Assembly: GCA_018806985.1 (NCBI GenBank)
Contig: JADANN010000164.1
Span: 868,001-932,000, forward strand
Source of the DNA: Angiostrongylus vasorum
Lineage: Eukaryota; Nematoda; Chromadorea; Rhabditida; Metastrongylidae
Direction of reading: 5' to 3'
Length of the DNA stretch: 64,000 bases
In this document: positions 50,801 to 58,092 of the stretch, in pieces
Numbering within the stretch: position 1 is the stretch's first letter
Layout of the letters: each line of letters begins with the position of its first letter
Translations under genes and position numbers: made by a program
The notes under the pieces: model-generated
The model's database searches: none
Told to the model about the DNA's origin: nothing
What the model saw: only the letters and a program-made list of their open reading frames with translations

Positions 50801-51245
50801 GGACTAAACATTACACGAAGATATTCCAAATTCTTACAAAATCCTTCCATAAAATCCTTTTTATCCCCTCTATCATAGGTCTGAAGTAAGGCACTGTATA
50901 CGTTTTGTGGGCGGTGTCTTGTTGTCTTTTCGACGATCTACAGGTGGAGTTCCATGTAAAACGCCAACTCTCGGTACATAACAGAGAGACATACAGTGGA
51001 GGCAACGTATTACCCACTAACTAAGCACTGCTTCAGCTTAAAATTCCACAACATTCCCCATGCTACCAGTGATCAACACTTCGTAAATATCGATTAACAG
51101 CTCTGTTAACTCCAGTAACCTGTAACACTCACTATTTCAGACCGTGCTTGTACTGGTGATCAATTCGTATCCGAGGCTCTTTCATATAACACACGGCGAT
51201 TGGTTCGACGCTTTCCACTTATTCAGCACCAACCAGAAGCAATAG
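31813..51245 (+). CDS. HtrL/YibB-family type II membrane protein, 13 exons
   Basis: Thirteen exons join in frame to 499 codons plus stop: 31813-31951, 33424-33522, 35930-36156, 37180-37221, 37312-37492, 37739-37860, 37916-37974, 38414-38429, 38615-38812, 40848-40979, 46871-46971, 47034-47112, 51141-51245. Residues 6-25 (VLVVGIAIVFLFVNIYALL) form a signal anchor. Residues ~47-229 are a basic, Ser/Thr-rich stem. Residues ~230-499 are a full HtrL/YibB domain: TALLDIGRGEWGRYRRP, FTDKASYDFI, YDVLVNSKSYFLYNAS, FFVWIDAGYGHGN, SVVSGGFLAGDKR, VDDDQ, GDWFDAFHLF. The layout resembles a Golgi luminal enzyme. The family is thought to be glycosyltransferase-like, but activity is unproven (inference). Exons from 37739 on are very secure. 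Stem exons rest on splice sites and phase only. All but one intron are GT-AG. Confidence 0.88.
32337..32611 (+). repeat. SINE family 1 copy, left arm of an inverted pair
   Basis: In intron 1 of the HtrL-like gene. It runs head to tail on the plus strand and meets an inverted copy at its tail. Confidence 0.8.
32611..32836 (-). repeat. SINE family 1 copy, right arm of an inverted pair
   Basis: Starts directly at the tail side (ACTTCATTAAGGATCG) with its extreme 3' end missing. The head is at the right (GGGATCGATTCCACGTGTGT). It abuts a TA tract. Confidence 0.8.
32845..32886. repeat. TA microsatellite
   Basis: About 20 TA units directly at the head end of the inverted SINE. Confidence 0.9.
34005..34190 (-). 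repeat. SINE family 2 copy, partial
   Basis: Shares CCACGAAGGTCTTGGAACTC, GTTCGGCTGCAG and GTTCGAACCAGAGCCTTG with other family 2 copies. In intron 2 of the HtrL-like gene. Confidence 0.5.
34545..34800 (+). repeat. SINE family 2 copy
   Basis: Box B region CTGGTTCGACCCCC, then GGTATCTTCAAGATTGCAAG, ATTCTACGACATCCATGAAA and GAGGAAAACGAATCGAATGC, colinear with 39106-39415. A 215-codon open frame runs through this repeat by chance. Confidence 0.65.
35400..35545 (+). repeat. GC-rich patch with ~25-bp minisatellite
   Basis: A CG-dense block (CCGCGGCCGGCGCGGCGG near 35428-35445) runs into about four tandem units of GCTGAGGCGGAGAGGGAGAC plus AGTAT (35444-35536). It sits in intron 2 of the HtrL-like gene, amid AT-rich DNA. 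Confidence 0.75.
38414..38429 (+). other. 16-nt micro-exon of the HtrL-like gene
   Basis: Acceptor TTTTTATAG, 16 bases, donor GTGAAAC. It supplies one base plus five codons (LIAHP) between ...KYREKYG and IHLVTLGDLPL. This restores both frame and the expected loop length of the HtrL domain. Confidence 0.75.
39106..39415 (+). repeat. SINE family 2 copy
   Basis: Complete head: GGGATAGCACAATGGTTAATG and CTAGTTCGATCCCCACCC. The body is ATCTCCAAGATCGCAAG, then CAATCTACGATATTCG, and the end is GAAACGAATCGAATGTAAGA. Confidence 0.75.
39490..39745. repeat. SINE family 3-like material, rearranged
   Basis: GATATTTGCAAAATTTGGA (minus-oriented end) is followed by GATGGGTGATCGCTGATG and a second head-like segment, TTTCAGTGGTGCAGTGGGTA with GAGTTCGAATC. 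It looks like two partial copies in opposite orientation. Confidence 0.45.
41045..41290 (-). repeat. SINE family 2 copy
   Basis: Minus-strand 3' half (CATTCGATTCGTTTTTTCC, GATTAGAGGATAGCG). In intron 10 of the HtrL-like gene. Confidence 0.55.
42165..42215 (-). repeat. Decayed hammerhead-like PLE end
   Basis: On the minus strand: CTCTAAAGAAGGCAAACGCA then CCGAAATGTTACTTG. It follows the order of the family B core but with several changes. No PLE coding sequence is attached. Confidence 0.35.
44640..44792. repeat. Foldback of SINE family 3 ends
   Basis: Arms 44640-44691 (TTATGTGAAATTCAACG ... GCAAAACTCCGG) and 44738-44791 (CCGGAGTTATGCAAAC ... GAATTTCACATAGTA) are inverted copies of ~52 bases around a ~47-base spacer. 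Confidence 0.75.
44855..45080 (+). repeat. SINE family 3 copy
   Basis: Upstream word GATGATTGCTGATGGCATTG. Head GCATGATGTGGTGGTAAAGG with box B GCTCGATCCCCACCGC. End GGAGTTTTGCAAATATCTGA followed by GCATCATTATG. Confidence 0.7.
45110..46480 (-). pseudogene. RTE-type non-LTR retrotransposon, 5'-truncated, frameshifted
   Basis: Antisense in intron 10 of the HtrL-like gene. Minus-strand frames in order: VQKAMEKIIYDCYSDLF (linker before RT), NRTTPGPDRIRPEHLKN (RT start), ILNRTDRTLDEGQ, then GVRQGDTTSPKLF and ENVMRTLEWDNMGV (RT palm). The remnant of the 3' domain is WAGHVMHMNDGR, down to the LATGKNGKIFCRP region near 45150. The FADD catalytic block is frameshifted. The order and wording match the copy at 61.3-63.0 kb. 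The endonuclease domain is missing. It is non-functional. Confidence 0.85.
47692..47970 (-). repeat. SINE family 1 copy
   Basis: Well preserved. Minus-strand head CGTGTGGCGCAGTTGTCGG, and the tail at the left. Inside the GC-AG intron. Confidence 0.85.
48527..48650 (+). repeat. SINE family 3 copy, short
   Basis: Head GCGTGTGGTGTAGTGGTGAA, box B GTTCGATCCCCACG, end GGAGTTTTGCAAATATCTC. Confidence 0.7.
48893..49265 (-). repeat. Dispersed repeat D copy
   Basis: Full-length minus copy. The left end is GGTTTACCACCTCATCG and the right end is GGGCCATCTAAGTATCCAAG. It carries the GCATGGTGGTAAATCT and CTGGTTGTGCG landmarks on its strand. Confidence 0.7.
49540..49860 (-). pseudogene. Penelope-like element relic
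   Basis: CACCGTCTCTACCGTTGAGG and the next ~200 bases are colinear with 508-670 of the first PLE, the region encoding the segment before GIY-YIG. Near 49793-49850, GTAGATTGCACATCAATTTG plus a diverged CTGTTGAAACC motif resembles the terminal repeat at 1695-1760. No open frame remains. Confidence 0.5.
50140..50345 (+). repeat. SINE family 3 copy
   Basis: GGGTGATTGCTGATGGCACT, head GCATGATGTGGTGGTGAAAG, box B TTTGATCCCCACCGCG, end ...GTGCAAGTATCTCAGCG. It runs directly into a PLE terminal repeat. Confidence 0.7.
50392..50545 (+). repeat. PLE terminal repeat, family B, partial
   Basis: GGCTCTGAAGAAGGCGATAC then TGCCGAAAC, followed by GTGCTGTTTAACAACCTCGC and AGAAAGCCGATCCTGGGAAC, as at 1911-2066. 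The stretch after GAAAC has a deletion. Confidence 0.65.
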
Positions 51246-51406
51246 AAGCGGTGATGCAATTACGGACGTTTCAACGTAGCATTCCATGCGTTATGATGTC
51301 TCTTAATCCTTTCGACCCTAGGTGTTAACTTCTAGCGTTTACCTCATTGCCTCAGTAGTTTTAATGACCATACTTTATGCAAATAGGTACCCTGTTCTTG
51401 GTGACA

Positions 51407-51556
51407 GTACTGGATACTTCTCAATACACTGCCGTGGTAATTGATACTTCTCAATGCACTGTCGTAGTACTGGATACTTCTCAGTACATTGCCGTAGTAC
51501 TAGATACTTCCCAATACACTGCCGTAGTCCTGGATACTTCTCAATAAACTGCCGTA
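51407..51556 (+). repeat. 30-bp minisatellite, five units
   Basis: Unit GTACTGGATACTTCTCAATA plus CACTGCCGTA. It lies between the convergent HtrL-like and RMDN-like genes, directly downstream of the HtrL stop. Confidence 0.9.
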
Positions 51557-51609
51557 ACTTCGCGTTGAATGTACTAGTTACTGGTCACTCAAACTGCTCA
51601 TTAACTCAC

Positions 51610-51615
51610 TTTATT
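51610..51615 (-). terminator. AATAAA polyadenylation signal for the RMDN-like gene
   Basis: Minus-strand AATAAA about 60 bases downstream of the stop codon at 51672-51674. Confidence 0.55.
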
Positions 51616-51671
51616 TCTACTAGAATTAATAACTAAAGTTCTCACATCTTGAATGTAGAGAACAATTCTAA

Positions 51672-54600
51672 CTAGTATTCTTCCACTTCGTAATCTTCTG
51701 GCTTCACTTTGAGCTTCATTAGTTTTGCTTTCGCAAGAAAACGTGCCTGAAATTACAAATAAATTACTCTTGCATTCAGACTCGTTTAAAAGGTCCCACA
51801 GTCCTCTACTACAGGTATATGAAATAACAAATTTATTGCTTGAAATGTTCCGAAAATTAGTCGGTTGCTCTAAAAGAACTCACTAGAGGATTCTCACTAT
51901 CTAGAAATACGAATGAACGAGAATGAGAAAGATGGAAACCCATGTACCCCATTTTAATCACTAAACCACCTCTACCACCAACAAGTAGGCAATATATTTC
52001 GGGTTTAAATAAACAAACCCATTCTCAACTCTTGGACTTTGAAACCGAATCTGGCGTGACAGTTCTACGTAATCGACATGTACTTTGCCGTCGTACGAAC
52101 TGTGAACTTGAACTAAGCCCTGTCGATCGACTCCACGTCATATACATTACTAAAAGTCTTTGTGCTACCCTGTCAATAAAAAAGACAACTAATGGACTCG
52201 GGAGTTAAAGGACATGTGAGCAGAAACATCTTCCTCACTTGTGATTCCCTCACTATCTTTGCGCCGCCCTCGGTAGTAAAATTCTCCGTGGTATGACCAA
52301 TAAACTCGTCTCAAGGAAGTTTTTCCTTTTTAAATTATCAAATGTAGAAAACAGCTGCCCAGGTTACTCGCCCAGAACAATGACATGTGTTGGATAAGCT
52401 ACGAATAGAAACAAAAAACGCAGCAAAAACTCTTTGCAGCAAATAAGCGATCGCAATCGAGGTGCACAAAAAAAGGATAAAGCTCTCGGTATCGATCAAA
52501 TTTTGAGGGATGCGCCATGCATTCAACTTCATTAAACATTGTTGGAGGTGACTGAATACATATCTGGCCTACACAATGACTCGCGGTAGCCCGCCGATGT
52601 ATCAAGCCAGTGTTGCTATCCTTCCAGACAAATCTGGTACCAATTTGCGATTCCGAAAGGTTGGAGGGCTTGGTAAGCCTGAGACGCAGTGATCGATCCC
52701 ATATGTGCTGCAGAGCGCTCCCGACCAATGCGCTACACGCGCCCTCCAAGCGAGATGAGTTCACATCAATCCATATATCCACTTTGGAGCAGAAATTAGT
52801 TCAAACCGGATTTTTAAATATTAGGCAAATAATGACCCACATTCAAATCACATTCGTTCTCAGCATGTGACCTATACGCAGCAATGTAGCTTTTGATCGC
52901 CTCTTCCTTCTTTCCAGTTGCCTGTTGGACGAGACCGATATAATAGAGGTTTTTGACGGAAAACTTCTCCTAAACAATTTGCATCAAAATAAAACCATTC
53001 CAAAACCGAAGAAACGTTCCACATGTCGAGGAAAAAGGAGCATAATCACCCTTCACAAACGAACAGTAAACTCACCTTGATCTGTTCCGCCTTCTGGAAC
53101 AAGGATAGAGCTTCAGCGTAGTTGTTCTTATTATAATAAGTTACGCCTACAAACACGTTAAGCTAAAGTCACGACTAACGCTTGTTTCTGTAGAAACCAC
53201 TGAAAGATTCTCAATGAACTGACCCAGTAGATGTACAGTGTATGCATCGTTTTTGTCCAGTTTAGAGGCTATTTCCAAATGCCTGATAATATCAGCAGAG
53301 CGGTCAACTTTCTTTTCGATGTCTTGTAGCTTCATAAGCGCAATGGCATACATTAAAAAAGTTGGAATTAAGTAGTGTCGTAAATACAAGAAAGCTTTAA
53401 AAATGAAGAAACTAAACAGAAGACTACTGTCAAGATGGTACCATTTGTGAGCACCAGCGTTATGATTATCACCTTCGAGACTGAGAGCTTTTTTCGCGTA
53501 GTCTACTGCCTAAAAACAAAACAGTGAAGCAACCCTGCTCCAAAATAGTTAAGCTGTCGTAATTTTTACGATGTAGCATATAATGATGATCCTTACTTGC
53601 ATACTTGAACGACCCGTCTTCACTGGTTGTGCGGGCCCTCAGCATAATCTCCATTTTTTTTTTGGAGTTTTGCTGGTTTAGCTCTTGTGGTTCCCTGGAG
53701 TCGTCTAGCCAAAATCTGTGGCCAGGTCGTCACCACCACAGGCGGTCCCCGCCCTTGTGGATCAGAAGGAGATTTGCCACCATGCAACAAGTTCGGTACC
53801 AAAACGGTGGTGGATCCAGGTACTGCTTTACTCCTAGTTGGGCTTTGCAGTGGAAACGTCGGACTCGTCAGCTTAGGAGATCCTGCTCAGGGGATGAATA
53901 CCCTCGCTGTGCATCGCATTCCGACATCCAGGAACATCTCTCCGCCACGGTGAAGCAGTAAACAGTTGGGAGGAATGATGCAGTGTCATTGTCTAATCTA
54001 CGATCATTCCACGCCGCTTTAGATTAACAAAACCGTCGATGTTTTTGTGAATGACTAAAAATGAAAACAACCCAACCCTGTACATCTTAGTAAGACCCTA
54101 ACATTGCCAAGCAGCACAAATGCTTCAACAGGTTTGAAATGCAAAAGTTCAAGATTCTAAGGAAATTATACATAGATATTTGATATATCTGCATCAGTGG
54201 AAATCTACTTAATACTGGGTTCAATGGTCACTTGGTACTTGGATGGCTCATTTCTTGGATATTCGTGACGGAACCAAGATATTCTTCATTTGATTGGCCT
54301 TTTTCTGCTTAGGGTAGAAGTTTTCCCTTAGAGTGCTGAGATTGATGTCCCAGGAAATTCCCGTATTCTCAGTACAGCTATTCGCCAGCTCGTTTGGAGT
54401 GGAATAAGGTTTAGTACCGTTCATTAAACTTCTTACAGAAAGGTTCTAAATGGTGGTACATGTTTACTTCAAGCACGGTGAAAGTGGAAATTCCCAATTC
54501 ATGGGCTCAGGTGACCGAACCATGATTGTGTCTGACATATACAGAAGTGTGGCACCCAAAAACAGATTCTTAACATGTTAAGGTAGTAAACTATCTTCAA

Positions 54601-55546
54601 AAAATAGGTAATGACAGGTCTATCAACCCACCTCATGTAATAAATGTGCTCTTTCTTTATGGCACTTAGTAAAGCCGGCCTTCTCAACACACGCTCGGGC
54701 CAATCGCCACTGTACTTCCACATTGGAAAAATCAGAAAATCTGAAGAATAGAATATGGAACACGATTTCTAAACGATCAATTTGTACATCTTAAGATTAA
54801 GGTTTTAATTTTAATAAAATGAACGCCGCTCATAACTCCTGTAGGCTAACAAGTACGATCCAGCCTCGGATGGATACATCAGCTCTGTGCAAACCATTGC
54901 GAGATTGAATCTTGTCTTACTCGGGTCACTAATGAATTTAGAACACAAAACAGCTTTCGATATACAAAGAGGACAGCAATTCGTACTGGCCTTACAAACA
55001 TTCTAGAAAAAGTCTAGCAAGAAGACCGCTTATATACTCCAAATTAAGAAAACTACTTATTTGTTAGCTTTTTTAATTGCTACCTACTACAACTTTTTCT
55101 CGGCAGTTTACTATGTGAAATATAATCACAATGATGCTCAGATATTTGCAAAACTCCGGACTGCTGCGGTAGGGAACGAACGCGCTATTACCCTTTCCGG
55201 GGGCCAACGTGTTCACCACCACACCACATGCGTGTCCTTCGTTTCCCCTTCTCTATTTATTTGCTCTCCAGATTAAAACTCATGTGAGCTCAGCATCCGA
55301 AGCCTGGTGTCCCATTATCACATAGGTGTTATTTGATGAAAGCACCAGAATGTGAGCCAGATAATGGGTTACTCAACCCAGAACAGAAAAAATGAACAAG
55401 TGGGAAAGTGTGATTGAAAAATCATAGGTAAACCAACTTTTTTAAGAGCTTCGTAGGATTTCTGCAGCACTGACGGTGAATTGGTGAAGCCGTGACGTCC
55501 AAGTCTCTTGAGTGATTCTTCTAATTCGAGCACGTCTTTCTTGTAC
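51672..55546 (-). CDS. RMDN-family TPR protein (regulator of microtubule dynamics type), 5' end unresolved
   Basis: Minus-strand exons, in order: 55546 to about 55440 (KKDVLELEESLKRLG), 54928-54837 (TRFNLAMVCTELMYPSEAG), 54740-54632 (VQWRLARACVEKAGF), 53509-53442 (AVDYAKKALSLEGDN..AHKW). These are followed by 53351-53224 (AIALMKLQDIEKK, RHLEIASKLDKNDAYTVHL), 53146-53076 (GVTYYNKNNYAEALSLFQKA), 52969-52872 (KNLYYIGLVQQATGKKEEAI), 52237-52214 (SEEDVSAH) and 51746-51672 (KAKLMKLKVKPEDYEVEEY). The LWRLARA, AHKWY, HLEIASKLD and YLLG-type helices are the RMDN/FAM82 TPR signature. These proteins bind microtubules or sit at ER-mitochondria contacts. The start codon and two phase joins (55.4/54.9 kb and 52.2/51.7 kb) are unresolved, so small exons are probably missing. 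One intron lacks AG. Confidence 0.75.
52471..52746 (-). repeat. SINE family 1 copy
   Basis: In an intron of the RMDN-like gene, in the same orientation as the gene. The minus-strand head GTGTAGCGCATTGGTCGGGA is at the right. Confidence 0.8.
53590..53962 (+). repeat. Dispersed repeat D copy
   Basis: Best-preserved 5' end: ACTTGAACGACCCGTCTTCA, CTGGTTGTGCGGGCCC, CACCACCACAGGCGG, GCCACCATGCAACAAG, to GAACATCTCTCCGCCAC. In an intron of the RMDN-like gene. Confidence 0.7.
55105..55275 (-). repeat. SINE family 3 copy
   Basis: The left end, TACTATGTGAAATATAATCA with GATATTTGCAAAACTCCGG, matches the foldback arms at 44.7 kb. The right part is the minus-oriented head (CACCACCACACCACATGCG). Confidence 0.7.
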
Positions 55547-55699
55547 CTGCACTTTGCATGAAATGTTGCGTACAGATGAAGTAATGGAATACATTTAAGG
55601 ATATTAACTTCACTTAACTTTCCATTTATTTCTTACTAACACATTAGACCAAGTTTAAAGAAATAAAACCCTTCGCTTCCGATCAGCAGTTTCGACGTG

Positions 55700-56045
55700 A
55701 CACACCATTGGTTTATCGCCTCATCGTGGCGTCAGCGGGAGAATCCATCCCCTAGTTCTCCCAAGCTGACGAGTTCGGCGTTTCCACGAGGACGCCCAGC
55801 TAGGAATAAGCCAATACCAGGATCTACCACCGTTCAAACTAGTCGCATGGTGGCAAATCTCCCTCTGATCCACAACTGCGGCGACTGCCTGTGGTGGTGA
55901 CGACCTAGCGCAGACCTTGGCATGGCTGACTTCAGGACTCCAGGCGTCCACAATGGCTAAACCAACAAAATTCGGAAAAAACGGTAACTATGCTGGGGCC
56001 CGCACAACTTGTGAGGATGGGCCATTCAAGTATCCAGGCAAGTTA
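55700..56045 (-). repeat. Dispersed repeat D copy
   Basis: Minus copy. GCATGGTGGCAAATCTCCCT and GGGCCATTCAAGTATCCAGG mark its 5' half on the minus strand. It lies upstream of the last recognised RMDN exon. Confidence 0.7.
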
Positions 56046-56049
56046 GACA

Positions 56050-58085
56050 TTTATGCTCCACGTGACAAATCCGGCATAGTTATTCTGCCAGCTAGAACAG
56101 ACCCACTCTTATGGAGCAAAGGAAGCAGAAGTCACCTCACCTCCAAATGACAGAACTTTTGCAGTACGAAGACTCAAAACGCTTAGCGACAATTTGGCTG
56201 TCAGTTCCCCTATCAACAACTTCATTTTCAAAACTGGCTGGCCCAGGGCTTTTAAAGCAATGGAATTCTGATGAGTCCTACTCATTCACTTTAACAAGAG
56301 TTAGTTTTTTTTACATAGATAAATTAAAATTGTTTCAAAATAGTAGCAAAGACATCACCAATCCGGTTTCTTTGCAAGTTCCTTGTCAGTAAGGCAGACT
56401 GCAGTTGCACAAAGCTGTACGCCGGCAGCACTGACAAGGACTCGACCCACGGCGCACCGGAACATCTCCGAATTCACCTGAATTCGTAAAAAAGCAATTT
56501 CCACGAAACTAAGATGAAAACGCTTCCAGAACATTCGTTAAACATTTCACAAAGTCCAATGTTTCTTTGAGTTATCAGAATTGTGTAGAAACACAGGAAC
56601 GAACACAAACAAGAAATCAGTGGAGGAAAAACGAGCTCTGAACTTCAATTCTCATGGTGGATAGCAAGTTAGAATGCACAAAGTCACCTATTTGATGCAG
56701 GGATATCCGGACGCTGTACGATGGACCATGATGATAAACCCGCTAGCAGTGTGTCCAACAAAGAGCGAGGCTGGACACTGTTTCCATCAGAACGAAAAGA
56801 CACGAAGAGCAACGAAACAGCTTTCGCTACACCTCGAACTCTGGTTACCAGCGAACATCAAGTACTAGTAGTACATGAGAGAGTGCAAAACCTGTAGTGA
56901 ACCTAGTAGAGCAGCAATATGCGCATAATAAACATAAAACTACTAGCATAAGCTTCCACCGAAACATGAAGGCAGACTGACGGACTGCCAAGACCGTCCG
57001 AGACAACAAGTGACGAACTGCGCCATGGACGACCGGCCAAGGGATAACCGCCAGGTTCCGTCGTTTGTCCGTATAGGATTGTTATTTTGGATCCCTAGGT
57101 GCCGAGAAGCATGCTTTGAGCTATTTTTATTCCTAGGAAAGTAACAGCTTCGACTGTAGCTGGGTAGTTGTATGGTTTCGGCTGATAGACGGCACTAAGT
57201 AGAAGTGGTATACTGTTGTTCATACATCACGAAGCTCTTACGTATTGTGTATTTTGTACAGAGCTGTATATACGTATATCTACATGTATATACATATATA
57301 TGTATCTATATGTGCGTGTATTTACATTCCGTGGTAACTTTTCAAATTTAGTGATTGGAGTATAAGTAGAGTCGACGTCCATCCAGAGGCTAGTTCACTG
57401 GGTTCCACAACTCCGTGAATCTTTGCTTCATTGAAGAAGTAATGACGATGAATATACCGTGGTAACATCGGCCATTTAGTTTATGTGATACATGTAAGGC
57501 TTCAAGTTGTGAGTTCGGAATCTGTCAAGTCTGCACAAACCCAATACGGTTCTGTGCTTTTACGATTTTCATCTTACACTCGACATTTTCAACGGAAATC
57601 AAGTTGACATTTCGGATCTTTGGAGAACACTTTGGAGGCTTTGAAGTGGCAGGATAGCAAGTACGGCTAGGCAGAAGTGCGAATAGCCTCGCAGATCTCA
57701 ACAAGTTCCACTGAACGGTTTGAGGGAAGATGTGAGGTGATTTTACACATGGCTAGGTACTACAATCGTGGCTATTCAATCCTTGGTTCTAAAACATGCT
57801 ACATTCTCCTTGAGAAGCAATAAGCACTTCAGCACGTATTTGAAACCTGGTTTGTAAGTGAGTTATCATGCTCCACTGCCAACCGAGCAGGGCGAGCGTG
57901 TTGCGTCTGCGACGTCTGAATTAGCCTTGCGTTTTAATGTGTCTCCTAAGACATTGGATTGTACTTTGTCTTGGTGTATATCTTAGGCTCTCTTAGGGGC
58001 CTATCGTAGGCTTAGCTGTCAAGTTGAAATCTAGCGACTAAACGTCTTAGCGCTGATCAAATTGGGGCCCTTACTAATCGCATTT
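56050..58085. other. Intergenic or unresolved 5' region of the RMDN-like gene
   Basis: No exon could be defended. The missing N-terminal exons of the minus-strand RMDN-like gene and the promoter of the SF3B2 unit should lie here. A TATA/TGTA-rich stretch occurs at about 57265-57315. Confidence 0.35.
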
Positions 58086-58092
58086 AGGACTC
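58080..58092 (+). promoter_or_regulatory. Candidate trans-splice acceptor of SF3B2
   Basis: CGCATTTAG ends at 58087, five bases before the ATG at 58093. An in-frame stop lies just upstream. An AG this close to the start, with no upstream coding exon, is typical of spliced-leader addition in nematodes. The leader itself cannot be seen here. Confidence 0.45.

Larger units (their letters stand above)
47113..51140 (+). other. GC-AG intron of the HtrL-like gene
   Basis: Exon 12 ends GATGATCAG and the intron starts GCAAGG. The acceptor is CACTATTTCAG before ACCGTGCTT. The junction restores the family motif DDDQ-TVLVL. No GT alternative keeps both frame and motif. Confidence 0.8.
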
